Assembly (NCBI GenBank): GCA_014925825.1
Contig: JACGCK010000008.1
Coordinates: 310,001-374,000, forward strand
From: Pholiota molesta
Lineage: Eukaryota > Basidiomycota > Agaricomycetes > Agaricales > Strophariaceae
Reading direction: 5' to 3'
Length of the DNA: 64,000 nt
Shown: in pieces, positions 34,557-46,546 of the stretch
How positions within the stretch are numbered: the first letter of the stretch is position 1
Layout of the letters: the number at the start of each line of letters is the position of its first letter
The notes under the pieces: model-generated
Databases searched by the model: none
Told to the model about the DNA's origin: nothing
Seen by the model: only the letters and a program-made list of their open reading frames with translations
Program-made: the position numbers and the translations under genes

Positions 34557-37550
34557 GGAATTTATGGGGTTCAGGTGCCGAAGACAGCGGAAATATCAAA
34601 ATATTGGCGTAGAGAGAGACGGTCGTTAAGCCAAGAAGGAGTGCAGTCTCTCTAATGGTGGATGCCCAGAACAAAAGAGGGTTTAGGGCTTCACGAAATG
34701 GAATTGTATCTAATCTAGGCACTCACTGCGTCGTAAGTGATTTGCGGGGATGTCAATGATGGGCGTAGAGAGATATTCAGGACAATACTGGAACCCTCAG
34801 AAGCTGAGCTGGTGGATGGAGGAGGAAGGGTTTGCGAGGGCCTGCAGGGTGTGTAGGAGGATGATGTGATCGAGCTGTTATAAGCACCCAGTCCAGATCT
34901 AAAGGACCAGATTGACGGAACCTTTTCCCCCTTACCAGTTCCCACGCTTTTCTTGCCCACACCATGCTGTGTCCCTTCTCCGCTTTTCTTCAACGTTGCT
35001 GATATCATTCCCTATCCGTTTACTGCTCTATGTATCTTTTGCTCCCCACCTGCCCACCTTCTGAAGATTCATACACCTCTCTCTGGGTCTTTGGTGTGCT
35101 GAACGTGTCACAGTCACTCCACATTTTTCTTGCAAAATTTGCACTTTTTTAGGCGCACCTATTATTTGCTGTGCCTCGACCTCAAGCTTCTGTCGGAGCT
35201 CTCAGTCGGAGGAGACTTATGTCAACAACCAGTGCAACTGTCTGCTAATGACGACAATAGCAACTATGAATCTCGCCTTACGGTTTCTCAATAACCGGCA
35301 TCGCCTCCAGCCCAGCTAAACTTCATCGGACCTAACTTTGAATGACTGCACTTGTTCCCGATAGGTTTCATATCCTGCCCATGTATACAGTGAGAATTCC
35401 GACATACATCGGAAATCGTATGCTTCGATGCTCTGCACACTTTTACTTGTTCATCTGCGGTCATGTTTCAGATCTTCTTGACTCTGCATATGTTCAAGTC
35501 CTGTCTAACCTTGCAAGCTTTCATCCGCCATTTATAAGCGAACCTATTGATTCAATCTCATGTCTTTCCACATAACTGGGTATCAACGCTATACCATAAA
35601 CCCATCCTACATGGTACAAATGTCTTGGGTTTCTCGTATAGAGGCGAGGTGTTCTCGCCCTATTTGGAAATTAATACCGCAAAAAGTTAGCAGCTGCCGT
35701 CAGCGGTGCCCGCTTTTCTTGAACCCATCCCGTACGCGACCCCAACGGGAAAGCAAAGACTTTTGAGGTACGTAAGTACGCGTCAAAGGTCAAATTTACG
35801 GCCAACTCTCCGATGATAGACCACTCTATCCATCTATATACTTCTGCATTCAAACTGTTTCCGGCAACGCACAACTCTGGACCTCGACGACTAATTATAT
35901 TTTTTGACCATGTTAACAGCATGTCATAACGTAGTTCACGTTTGCATTTTGATATTTCTTGACTTTGAACAATGGGGCTTGAAATTCAGGGACGCAATCC
36001 TTCTCATGTTACTTACATAGTGATAGATGATAGCTCCCGCGAGACAGCCTGTCCTCGTCACTCAAGAATTCAAGCCGAAGCGTAAGTAGCCACTGCGCGA
36101 TCTTTCAGGACCTCTTCGACAACGAGGCGCGCGCATATGAAGTTCGCCGGTTGATCGTACGGGGAAAGGCCTAAGGCGCACTTAGAAGGCGTTAAGCGCA
36201 TGCCCAGGTCCCTCTTCGAATGACCACATACCTACATTATCCTCCTGAGATATCGGCAGACACGAACTATCAACATCGGATTCCGCATCATTCATTTTTG
36301 CCGTCAGAACCCTTGTCATGATCATGTATCGGCGAAACATTGGCGATGCTACATATAAGTAATGCTATATAAATTATAATGCCAGACGCACAATATGGTT
36401 CTGCCTCCCGCGCCCATTGACGAGGCACGGGAGACACCAGACCTGGGCTGCTGATTGGTTTTGGCGCTCGATTGGTGAGATTGGCTTCAAGAGGCGTACA
36501 CAATACAGTTGCGCTCCAGAAGTTGCACTGATCCTTCTTTGGGTGACCTTGAGCTTCGGTACTCCATCATTCCAGACCTCTACTTAGGTATATGATGCAC
36601 TGACAACCTGTAAGCTTTTTTAAATTGTCTATTATGACACTTGACTTTAAAAGTTCACACTGAGTCTAAGTATGGCGATAACGACGTACAAAGAGTGGGT
36701 CGTCTCCTTCTGCCGACGGGAAGTTCCTCGCTTTAAGAGGGAGCTTTGGGTCTTTGGTCTGGAAATGGCTAAATAACTCAGCAGTCGCCGAAGAAAAAAT
36801 AAGATGATGATATTTATATGCAGATAATTGTGCAGTGAGTAATAAATAAACATCGTTGAGATAGATGTGTCAATGAAGTCATGCGTCGCATTGCTGCATA
36901 AAAAAGAACAGCCCAATAAAATATATTGGGCTTCGGCGAAAGACGTCAGTCAGCACAGACTAAAGGACTAGGTTGTGGCTGATTTGAACAAGAAATGAGG
37001 GTGCCTGATGGCAGGGTTGGTACAATTCGATCGGGGGAAGGAATAGATAGACAAAGATAATAATGAAAACTCAAAGGGATTCGGGAATAAAGGCGAGGGG
37101 GGGGGGGGAGGAGCAACGCTCAGCGGAGCGCGTCGGGCAGTAAACTGCTGCAACGTGAGAAGAATATAAATGTGGTAGTGTGTACAGGCCCGGCCCATCA
37201 TCATATGTCTCAATGATATGATGTGTGTTGTACGAGGGAAGGCAGAGGTAGATAGCAGAGGTTGGAGTAAGATAAGCAAGGACTGAGGGTCGACATAACG
37301 GCGCCGGGTGCCGGAGGTTGCTGTCACCAGCATTGTTAAACCAGCACTGGCGATTAAGGGTAGAGGAAGGCCACCCAAAGGCGGAGAAGTTATGGACAAG
37401 ATGGGAGCGGATGATGATGAGTGGAAAGGGCGTGAAGGTCCAAGTAGGTTTCAGGATGCGGCGGGGAATACTTAGAGTTTGCGATATAGAGTAAATGCAA
37501 TATACGGTAAGGCATAATAGGCTCAGATGGATAGCAAGAAAACAAAAGGA
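34557..37550. other. Long intergenic region between the transcription factor and the membrane protein gene
   Basis: About 3 kb. The first 450 bp should hold the promoter and leader of the transcription factor. A minus-strand frame at 34715-35008 (MISATLKKSGEGTQHGVGKK) ends next to a good donor (GTGAGT) and could be an upstream exon, but I could not join it in frame. The rest shows a run of 11 G (about 37099-37109) and the 3' end of the next gene, but no gene, RNA or repeat that I can support. Confidence 0.35.
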
Positions 37551-38963
37551 CTAGGGATATTGACTTGAGCCTCCAGAGCTTGATGGAGGTAATGGGAAAT
37601 CCTTGGTGACATCCTCAATATCTCCGCCTATAGATGAGATGTTCGAGATGAACGAGGGTTGCATGGAAGCGATGCGCAAACGGCTTCGCGCTTCACCTTC
37701 CGAGATGTCCAGTGCTGCAATCAGAGACTGGAGAGCCTTCTCCTTGCTCTCGGTTGACGACGACGAGGCCGTCGCAAGATGTTGAACGAATTTGGGCGGT
37801 TTCGGCATTTGCTCATTGATATCATCGAAAGGATCGTTCGAATATCGCATGCGCTCTTTGCCTTTCGCAGTTGGCGACTTAGTGACTGGCGCCTTGGTGA
37901 CCGAATTAGATCGAGAACGGGGGCGAGGGTCCTCATCTCGGGCATTGAAGAACGGATTGTGTATGCTCCTGCGCTGGTTGGCACTTTGCGAGTGGTCGTC
38001 ATGCTCTATATTTGCCGTTTGTGCCTCCGAATAGTGGACCACCTCGGCGGACTCCCATATGTGAGCCTGGGTAGCTGTGGGCGGTGGTGTGGGAATGGCC
38101 ATATGGAGGCTGGGAGACATGGCACCGCTCGACATTTGAGTATGTACGGATAGATAGGATTGGCTGCCATTGGAGTTCCAGGATTGCGGAGGATCGGCAT
38201 CTACCCGACCCATGAATGGTCTTGGTTCAGGCATTTTTGCACTTCCCATAGATAGTGTCTCTGCAAGCTTGGGGTCGAAATCTGCGTAGGATTGAGGGAA
38301 GTCGAAGGCCGATACGTCTGTAGACTTGTGCGTGTAAGCCGTGCGGACACTCGGGGTCTTTTTGAACATCGTGAGCTTCTCCATGGGTGCAACTTGGTCA
38401 GTTTCCCGCTCCTTGGTTTGGTACATTCCCTCCCATTTATCATCTCCATCCTCAAGTTTGTTCCATGGCTCAAGGCGCGAACGTCTCCGTGCTTGATCAG
38501 CAGTTACATTGCGAGCGAGCGAAAGAGGACCTCTGGAAAGCGCTCGTTTCTTAAGTGATCGAGAATACCGCCTATAGATCCAGATTCCGAAAATGATCAA
38601 AGCGCTGGCGCCTATGAAAGCACCAACACATGAGCCGATCACTGTACTCAAGGCGATATTCTTTGACGCCGCCGCCGCAACTTGTTCGGTGGGAGCGGAG
38701 GCATTGGAGGCATCCGAAGCAGTGGTCGGTGTGGGGGCGGGTGTGGCAGTAATGGTGGGGGTATTAGTTTCTGTGAAAGCTAGATTGGGTGCAGTCTCAC
38801 TGCCTGTCGTTGCTGCATTTGAATCAATGGCAAGACCGTTAGTAGCAGTACCGACTGCAGTCGGAACAGCAGTTACACCGCTGACGCCCGATACAGTTGG
38901 AATGGCGAGGGGATCCCCTGCTTGTCTCTTGGCGAGGTGGTGAAGACGACCATGAGCGACCAT
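37551..38963 (-). CDS. Single-pass membrane protein with Ser/Thr-rich ectodomain (sensor-like)
   Basis: No known enzyme domain. From the Met at 38963 the protein starts MVAHGRLHHLAKRQAG, a short head with a Kex2-like KR site, then about 110 residues rich in Ala, Thr, Ser and Pro (likely O-glycosylated). A membrane segment follows (IGSCVGAFIGASALIIFGIW, about residues 115-135), then basic residues (YRRYSRSLKKRALSR), which place the remaining ~330 residues in the cytosol. The tail is Ser/Pro-rich and polar and ends FPLPPSSSGGSSQYP. This shape recalls Mid2/Wsc-like wall sensors and is common among uncharacterised basidiomycete proteins. The frame extends 50 codons further upstream, but that part reads like leader sequence, so I prefer the start at 38963. 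No introns needed. Function unknown. Confidence 0.7.
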   Translation of the reverse strand: MVAHGRLHHLAKRQAGDPLAIPTVSGVSGVTAVPTAVGTATNGLAIDSNAATTGSETAPNLAFTETNTPTITATPAPTPTTASDASNASAPTEQVAAAASKNIALSTVIGSCVGAFIGASALIIFGIWIYRRYSRSLKKRALSRGPLSLARNVTADQARRRSRLEPWNKLEDGDDKWEGMYQTKERETDQVAPMEKLTMFKKTPSVRTAYTHKSTDVSAFDFPQSYADFDPKLAETLSMGSAKMPEPRPFMGRVDADPPQSWNSNGSQSYLSVHTQMSSGAMSPSLHMAIPTPPPTATQAHIWESAEVVHYSEAQTANIEHDDHSQSANQRRSIHNPFFNARDEDPRPRSRSNSVTKAPVTKSPTAKGKERMRYSNDPFDDINEQMPKPPKFVQHLATASSSSTESKEKALQSLIAALDISEGEARSRLRIASMQPSFISNISSIGGDIEDVTKDFPLPPSSSGGSSQYP

Positions 38964-41750
38964 TCTTCGAGGAAGGTGGCGGGGGAAGATTAATGAATGG
39001 GTGAATGGTAAAGAGCGAACAAAGCCTGATGAAGGCTGGGACGAAACTGAAATGGCGAATGAGGCAGGGTGGAATGGAAAGTTTTGATGGAATGTCGGTG
39101 ATGCGGTCAGCAAGGCTATCCACCATTGTTTTAGAACGAAGATACATACGAGCTTATAGACTGGGTATCATGCGGCTCTGAAGAGCGTAGAGAAAGACGA
39201 GCTCGCCGTTGAGCAGCTTGAAGAAGGTCGTTGTCAACCGGCTCTCGTCTCGTTGCCCAGCAGACAACGCCTGTCACAGCGTGACCGGCGTGCGACCGTG
39301 TCTCGTAACACGCGTTTCATCACACTCCATTTGTGCCACCTCGGCGTTCTAGTCTCCGCTCCCATCACCGCTTCATCCACATCAACCAGGCATCCGTGGC
39401 CGTACAAACTGTCTATTCTGTTATGATTCAATCCGAATCTGCTCGCTGGCTTCACCCTTTACGCCCACAGTGGGCACCGCTCTTGGACTCATATCCTCAG
39501 ATCATCATTCCATCACTTGCTTTATTCGTTGAAACTCGTAATTTTATCTCGTGCAGAACGCTGTTCCGGCTGTAGGTTCTCCTGCAAAAACTCATGTACC
39601 GGTCGAGCCTCGCTTCTGCCTGGCTAGCCTTCAATGCCACCTAAATGGCATTCAAATCGTGAAAGGTATCAAAATCAATCAGACCATCAACAACCACAAA
39701 GGAACATCTCTACAGACCATGGAAATATGAAAACGACGTCAAGCAGATTAGAACATATCCTGCTTCCTGACTGACGTGCACGCGTGCATTTCTTGCTGGG
39801 CGCGACAGCACACGGGAAAACGTGTTCTGTTGATGAACGATATCACCTGGATGCTGGACCGCCAGGATGACATCAGTTTATATTAGGACGTAGCTTCCCA
39901 CAATCTGCCCACAGCTACCAAGTGATAATCCGCGTCTGTCCTATCCAGGTCCTATCCACAACAGCGTCTGTGCCTATCCTCGTAGCATTTCGGCCGCCGA
40001 TCGCCTCTTGTGATATAATTGGTCGCGCTGACGGCTGACCTTTCTTCATGTCGAACTTGGGTTATCTTCCAGTCTGTCTATGTCTTGAATATCTGCGCAA
40101 GCTGCTTGATGTGTTGGCGTTTAAGTGCCCACGGAAATGTAGTTAGAGCAACGGATTAACGTCTTGCATTACACCCGTTTCCCTAGTGCATTGAGCCCAC
40201 TTTACTCTTCATTATTCTTGCCTTGGACTGGACGGCTATAATTGGCGTATATAGATCTATGTATTATCCGGCCTGTTTTGAGAGACTAAGGATACTTCCG
40301 GAGCGCTCCTGGCTCTTCCTGGCTCCTCTTTTGATCTCGTTATATTCCGAGCCAGCTGATGTGAAGTATACATTTCCAATCGTTTCTTTGTAAATCATCG
40401 GCGTGATTATCTTCTCGTAACTTTGTTGACTGTTTAGTCACCTTCCGCATATTGCCCACTGCGACGACGACGACGACGAAGCATTGCGCATGGGCAAAGG
40501 CCATAGCTACATATGCCAAACATATTCAACTCTGCGCAGATTCAAGACCATCAACGGACGGCCGATGGAATCCTTCAGATTGGACAGCAGACCTTTTGTG
40601 GGGCGCCTATCTATAAGTCAGTGGGGCAAGTGGTGCTCAATGCTTATGTTCCCTCTCAAAATGGATACCAGTACATAAATACAACGCTAGAAGAAACCGT
40701 TGCCAATGCAGTATATTTAATCCCTATTAGCGACCTTTAGCGACTCCAGCATTTCGATGATACACTACTCTCAAGATCGTAAGTATGCCTCTGTCTCCAT
40801 TGCTCGAACATTCACCTTTTATAGTTTTGGATATAAATCAATGACAATTTATATGTAGCAAGTTATAACAAAGCAATAAATGACGAGAGTACAGCTGCCT
40901 TGTAATAGACACGAACGAAGACAATACTAGCAACCTTAACTTTATAATTTGTTAAAGGCAATGTAAAATGGTCAGGCATCTAAATAAATTAGTGTGCTAC
41001 TGGGAGTCGGGAACAAGCGAAGGCAGTTAAAATGTAGTATAACGAGACTCGGGTCCCAGCTCTTGAGAGTCGATAAAGGATAATACTTTCAGCTCTCTCA
41101 TAATGAGTAAGTCATTCAAGGCAAAAATAAATACAAAAAATTTGTGGCATGCGCCACGAATCCACGCCTGCTACGAGAAAGGGATTGAAACAACGATCAT
41201 GAGATATTGCGTCGATTCCCTGCTTGGACTGTGGAACAAAAAAAACGCAGAAGCTGAAATATTCACCGTTTCCCTTAGTAGGCCTAGCATTCTAACATGA
41301 CGTAGTCTGATTCTCTAAGTGTATAACTTTATAAACGCAAAAGGGAAAAGACGATGGGATCCTGCAAGATCCTGCAGCATTGGCTTTGATCTGCCTTGGT
41401 AGAAGGGCTATTTTAAATCGATCGGGTATTGGGTTATTACGTCAGTGTTTTCTAATCATGACGGTGGCACATTTGCTCCTTGTACCAACCCCTATCTAGC
41501 AGGATCCGTCCAACTTGCCTTACTTCTAGTCAGCATTAAGTTTATGTGAGTTATCATTATGCATCTAGCTCATATGATCTTGACTCAAATAAGCTCATGC
41601 TTTTAGCCTACTACTTCTCCAGACGTTCAAGCAAGACGTCATCTTTGTCTGGATCGCGTGTTTCTGGCATCCACGAACTTCTTCAGACTGGCTCGCGTTC
41701 ATCACCAATTGACCGCTATATACGTAAGGTAGACCAACTGCGTCGCGAAG
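38964..41750. other. Intergenic region, 2.8 kb, without a supported gene
   Basis: Lies between two divergent genes. It contains a (CGA)n microsatellite near 40461-40480 and, right after it, a plus-strand frame at 40513-40740 (MPNIFNSAQIQDHQRTADGI) which is unusually Gln/Asn-rich but matches nothing I know. The remainder is AT-rich sequence with no RNA gene or clear repeat. Confidence 0.35.
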
Positions 41751-43211
41751 ATGCAAAAGTTTCATCACCAGACTATAAGCGCCCATGTATTCCTTACTGG
41801 AGCAACTGGTACGTACTTGTTTACAATCTATAGGGCGTAAAAGACTCATCCGAGACTTCGCGCCTTCACAATGTTTTGACTACCCAAAGGCTATATCGGC
41901 GGCAGCGTTCTTACTCGTTTACTCTCTCATCCGCGATCAGATACCTTTAGGGTGACAGTGCTTGTGCGCAAGAGTGAACAGGTGTCCTTGTTCCGATCGA
42001 TGGGTATTCGCGCGGTGCTGGGATCCAATGCCGACCTTGACCTACTGCGCGAGCTTGCAGCCGATGCAGATCTTGCCATTGCCTGTGTAAGTGTGGTAAT
42101 TATATTCTGAATACATACTGACTGATTTATGGAATATTTAGGCCGACTCTGATGATGAAGAGGCTGCAAAGGCAATATTGCGAGGACTGAAAGACCGTCA
42201 TGAGAAGACTGGCAAAGTACCCTCGCTCGTTCATACTGTCAGTGTTATGTATTGAAACCTTTTATCTTTTGAGTTATTAACATCAGACCGCCCTCTTCAA
42301 TTACTTCGCTTGATCACGGCAGTCTGGGACGGGTGAATGATGCGATCCGTCTGGTCTTGTGGGTGGCGCTGATGATGCTTCTTAATAGGTGTTTTGGTTG
42401 ATAATGCCCAAGGAATGTACGCTACGGATATCATCTATTCGGACCTCAACATACCCCAACTCGAATCACTACCAATTACTCAACCACATCGTACGGTGGA
42501 CATAACGGTGGCGAATGCAGATAAAGAAGGTGAGATTGCTTGTGCTCTCAATGTAAACAATGTCCTTGATGATCTATGAAAGGCTATGTTAAAACCTTCA
42601 TCATCCTTCCCAGCACAATATACGGCATTGCATCCGGGTCATTGGTGGATGCAGGCTTACAGAATGCCCATTCACAACAGATCCCAACATTAGTCAAGCT
42701 GAGCCAGGAGCGTGGTCGAGCAGGAATGGTAGGCGAGGGAAAGAATATATGGCCAAACGTTCACATCCAAGATGGTGAGTTCAGTCTATTAATATGGGAG
42801 TAAATTGAAGCTGACAAGTCTACTCTCGAATTAGTTGTCGACGTTTACATCCTCATCATTGAATCAATACTCCCACGTACCAACGACGAACACGGACACA
42901 GACCGAGAACGCCAGTAATCAGTCCACATTTCGGGCATGGTGTGGAAGGATACTATTTCTGCGAGAACGGGGAGCACACTCTGTATAGTGTAGCAGAGGC
43001 CATTGGCAAGATCTTGGTGGCCCAAGGAAAGTCTGAGGATCCGACGCCCACTCCATTTACCCCAGAGGAATATCAAAAATATTTTTCTAATGGTACAAGC
43101 TTGGGCGGGAATTCTCGATGTCGAGCAGAACGAACGAAAGCGATTGGTTGGCGGCCTAAAAAGACGACCAAGGATATGCTAGCGAGTATCAAACAGGAGT
43201 TTAAACACTGA
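41751..43211 (+). CDS. NAD(P)-binding epimerase/dehydratase-like protein (extended SDR)
   Basis: The first exon and the next join to read HVFLTGATGYIGGSVLTRLL, the TGxxGxxG nucleotide-binding motif of extended short-chain dehydrogenases. RVTVLVRKSEQVSLFRSMGI and VLGSNADLDLLREL follow, then VPSLVHTSGTGVLVDNAQG (the position of the catalytic Ser/Thr), TFIILPSTIYGIASG (the usual YxxxK is not clear), NVHIQDVVDVYILII, and a C-terminal GWRPKKTTKDMLASIKQEFK. This is the pattern of fungal NAD-dependent epimerase/dehydratase family proteins related to NmrA and dihydroflavonol reductases. Substrate cannot be told. About six introns. The start at 41751 (MQKFHHQTISAHVF) is the first Met in frame with the Rossmann motif; its exon ends one base into a codon, matching the acceptor before GYIGG. 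Confidence 0.78.
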
Positions 43212-43811
43212 AATGTGACATGTGTATGGGCGCTTTGTTATAACGTACGTGAGTATGGAATCTCTATTTGCGAGATCGTGGGCACAGATAGATTGCAGAT
43301 GGAAGGAACAATCATTGTATAATGTAGCGTGCCCAGGCCCCAAGCATGTACATAGTGAGAATCTACCTGTATGTTATTGACTGTATCCTCGACACAGATA
43401 TCTAGGTGTTTTATCTGGAGATGGGACGATTAGCAGGGGCTGTTTCTGAGGAACCGTCCTCAGCGATGTCCCATAAATGGCAATTTTGCACGGCGCTAAT
43501 CACTGACCGGAGGTTCAGAGCCGGCTCGGCATGGCAACTTGTCGTTATGGATGGGATCATTAGATAATCGTGGGCACCGAAGTCGCACTGGTGTGCGCAC
43601 AAAGGCCACGGTTCGTTTCCTTTTTATCGCCACGGTGGTGTTATTTTACACTACTGTGTGACTACCCTGTTCCTTCTCTTTAGAGGACTCTTGGTTAGGC
43701 CTGCTCCCTCCTTTGTTCCCGACACTCTTTTGACTTTCATACCCTTCACATTCTTTTCACGTCTTCCTGAACGCCCTTGATCCCTGGCATCTCAAATCCC
43801 ATACCTGCAAA

Positions 43812-44810
43812 ATGCCCGCTTTTATTCTTTTGCAACGCTCAGAAACGCCCTCGACTCCAAGCAATTCAGTATCAAACCCCATATATCTAGTTGGCGTCAT
43901 TGTCGCCGTGGCCATTATCCTTGTTGTTGCAGCATGGCTTGGACTTCGGGCATACCGCAAACGCCTTGCAGCTAAGCGGGAAGAGAAGATGGGCGCCGCT
44001 TTCCTCTCTGTAAAAGGTCTCGTTAGAGAAAACACCGCAACAAGCGAGAAGTTCCCCGACGATTCACTGCAGTGAGTTTAGCTTCAAATTTTCTATCCAG
44101 TTATGCAGCGCTGAATGAAAACAAAATCACCCAACCATTTTAACTGTTCGGACTTAAGGCGTTCCACGACGCAAGTGAATTCTTTCTCTAGAAATAAGAT
44201 CGATTCATCCGTCGTACTTCCCCAGAGGGCGCGCCTGCCCAGCACTTCCGCTACTGATGTTATGGAAACACATCGTCAATCCGAAGCGTTCCCCACCGCA
44301 TTTACTCCCAAACCCTTCTCTTTCGCGCTTGACCCACAGAGAACTTCCATGTTAGATCCCGGTGCACCTGGCGGTCTTCGTCAATCCTTCATGAGCACTT
44401 CTACCCAGAACCGCTTTTCTGTCGTGTCGAACACCTCTTCCTTCGACTCAACAATGACATTGGGCACGATGCGCCGAGTTCGCCAAATGTACGACCCAGT
44501 CCTACCAGACGAGCTTCTCGTTCGCCTCGGTGAGCAGTTGACTGTTGTGCAGTCGTTTGACGACGGTTGGTGTGTTGTGGGTCGCGAAAATGCGACCTTA
44601 GTGCATAGCGCCAAATCCCTGTTCAAAACGGCACGAGTAGACGAGAACGATGTTGAGCTAGGTGTTGTTCCAGCGTGGTGCTTCCTCAAACCCGTCAAAG
44701 GCCTCCGCGCGGAAAGGCCTGTACGGAATACCAGTTTAGGTATCACCGTCAACATCGATGCGTCTGGAAATTCTTCCCGTAGCGAGATGGTTTCTTGGTC
44801 AAACTTCTAA
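43812..44810 (+). CDS. Single-pass membrane protein with C-terminal SH3 domain (Fus1-like layout)
   Basis: Two exons (43812-44071 and 44159-44810). The first encodes a short Ser/Pro ectodomain and one membrane segment (VGVIVAVAIILVVAAWLGL, about residues 27-45) followed by a basic stop-transfer patch (RAYRKRLAAKREEK). After a linker of about 150 residues an SH3 domain starts: VRQMYDPVLPDELLVRLGEQ (the ALYDY position is degenerate), then FDDGWCVVGRENATL and GVVPAWCFLKPVKG, which hold the conserved Trp and Pro of the peptide-binding groove. A TM plus SH3 layout is that of yeast Fus1, which acts at the cell-fusion site in mating; many basidiomycetes have proteins of this form with unknown roles. 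The start is the first Met upstream of the membrane segment. Confidence 0.78.
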
Positions 44811-46546
44811 ATTCCACGGCTCGGTTCCTCCCACCTTCATACTCTCACTGCATACCCATCTCGCACCCTACATTCTACATCCCCTAGATCTCATCTCACT
44901 GGCTTAGGATCTCACTACCCTCGTCATGCATTCTCATCATCCTCTATCCTCCCCTCTGCATCTTCTCCTTCCCCCTTCCAGCTTTTTATTTTATATCTAT
45001 CCATTTTATTTCTGCGCGACCACCTTTCGCACTTCGGGATCATTTGGATCCTCATTCCCTTCACTGTCGCCCGTTGCAACCCTTTTCGAAGCCGGCTCTT
45101 ACTCCGAATTGATGATTCACGACACCATACCCTTCTATACCCGTTCACCTCGATTGTAACAGCAATGCTGGTATATTGCGGAGGGGTACCTTCCTCCATT
45201 TTCTTTTTCTCAGCATTGAAGCAATACGCTGCTGGTGACGATGCTGCTGTTGTCCTATTTGTATCACCTTTCGGCTGTCGCTGGATTATGACTACCTTGT
45301 ATTATATCACATGTTCAACCAAAGTCCGCTCTTACCGTGAAGTTCATCGAGCTGTCGACTTATTTCTAGGTTGGGAACTCTCAGAATGAGGTGGATATAT
45401 CTTATACAAATAACGCGACGAGTGGCTTCATGATTCTATCCGATGCATAATAATCAAGAATTGGAGAATCTCCCTTCTAGCTGACTGATTGTGTAAACAG
45501 GACAATTGCCAACTCTAATCTCCGCAACTTCATGACTTCTTTCGCAACTCTGGCTTCATCGCCGGCGCCCGGCGCTTCAGAGTTTGTCGGTGCGCGCGGG
45601 TGTTTGATACTCAGGATCAATCAGGAGCAACGATACAGAGGAACTTCGATAAAGAATAACTAACAATGATGGAGGCTAACGTATACAGCTATTGTGGCCC
45701 ATGATTGATTGAACACACGGAATTGGTTGGAATTGGTTTGCACCTGGTTTTCACAACGATTGTGGCACGAATTGATCGCGTGCTAAGAATAGAAATAATT
45801 CCCATTCAATCCCGAAATACGAAGATAATCCAACCGAAAGTTGCCCGAAAGGTTGAATCTATCTGTCATGGATTATCGATCATCATTTGTAGGCGTCTAC
45901 ATTTGACATGCGTGGTTGGATTAAATTGCACATCTCCGATGTCCCAGGCATTACAGTCATCCAGCGCATCATGCATCAGCGCCTATCAGCGCTCAGGCAA
46001 ATCATCAGAAAAGTCGGAAGATAAGTATCGACGAGTACGCAAACAAGGAACAATGCTTATTATAACAGGCATATTGCCTAGTATGAATCGTTTTCAGGGG
46101 AGAAGGTACATATATATCGGTGATACGCGTTACATGTCAAATTGAAAGATCTGGGAATTTCATCCTCTTTATGTAGAATAATGCTTGGATTATGCCCACC
46201 TGGCTGGCTAGATTGAGTACTACCTCGATACTACTTACCCTATACTACCTGGTGCTGCAAATCATCTCAATGAAGCATTGCGTATATGCCATACCTGCCT
46301 ACCTTCGTTAGACTTCATTACCGAAATTAATTTCTTGCTGGAAAGTTGCAGTAAACTTCAGCTGGGAAACCACCAGCGGAGGTGTTTTCCTGCCGATGAT
46401 CTCGAAGGGTTTCGCGGTCATATTTCACTTACATAAGTAAGCTAGTAATCTGCTGAAATACCACGACGATCTCACTAGCATTGACTTCTTGTCGAGCGCT
46501 ATAATCGAGAGGTGGAGAGCCCCAACTCAGAAACGGGCAATCAATT
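44811..46546. other. Intergenic region, 1.7 kb, without a supported gene
   Basis: Holds the 3' end of the SH3 gene (a pyrimidine-rich stretch to about 45130) and the promoter of ACAD copy 3. A plus-strand frame at 45705-46145 has 146 codons, but its composition (many Ile and Arg) and lack of motifs argue against a gene. Nothing else supportable. Confidence 0.35.

Noticed and set aside
34715..35008. Possible upstream exon of the Zn2Cys6 factor
   Set aside because: It ends at a good donor, but no acceptor joins it in frame to the first supported exon. It is noted in the intergenic entry rather than called.
38964..39113. 50-codon N-terminal extension of the membrane protein
   Set aside because: The extension is Pro/Ser/Phe-rich and reads like translated leader. 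The Met at 38963 gives the compact basic head and KR site.
45705..46145. 146-codon plus-strand frame
   Set aside because: Composition and absence of motifs do not support a gene, and no plausible introns or neighbouring exons extend it.
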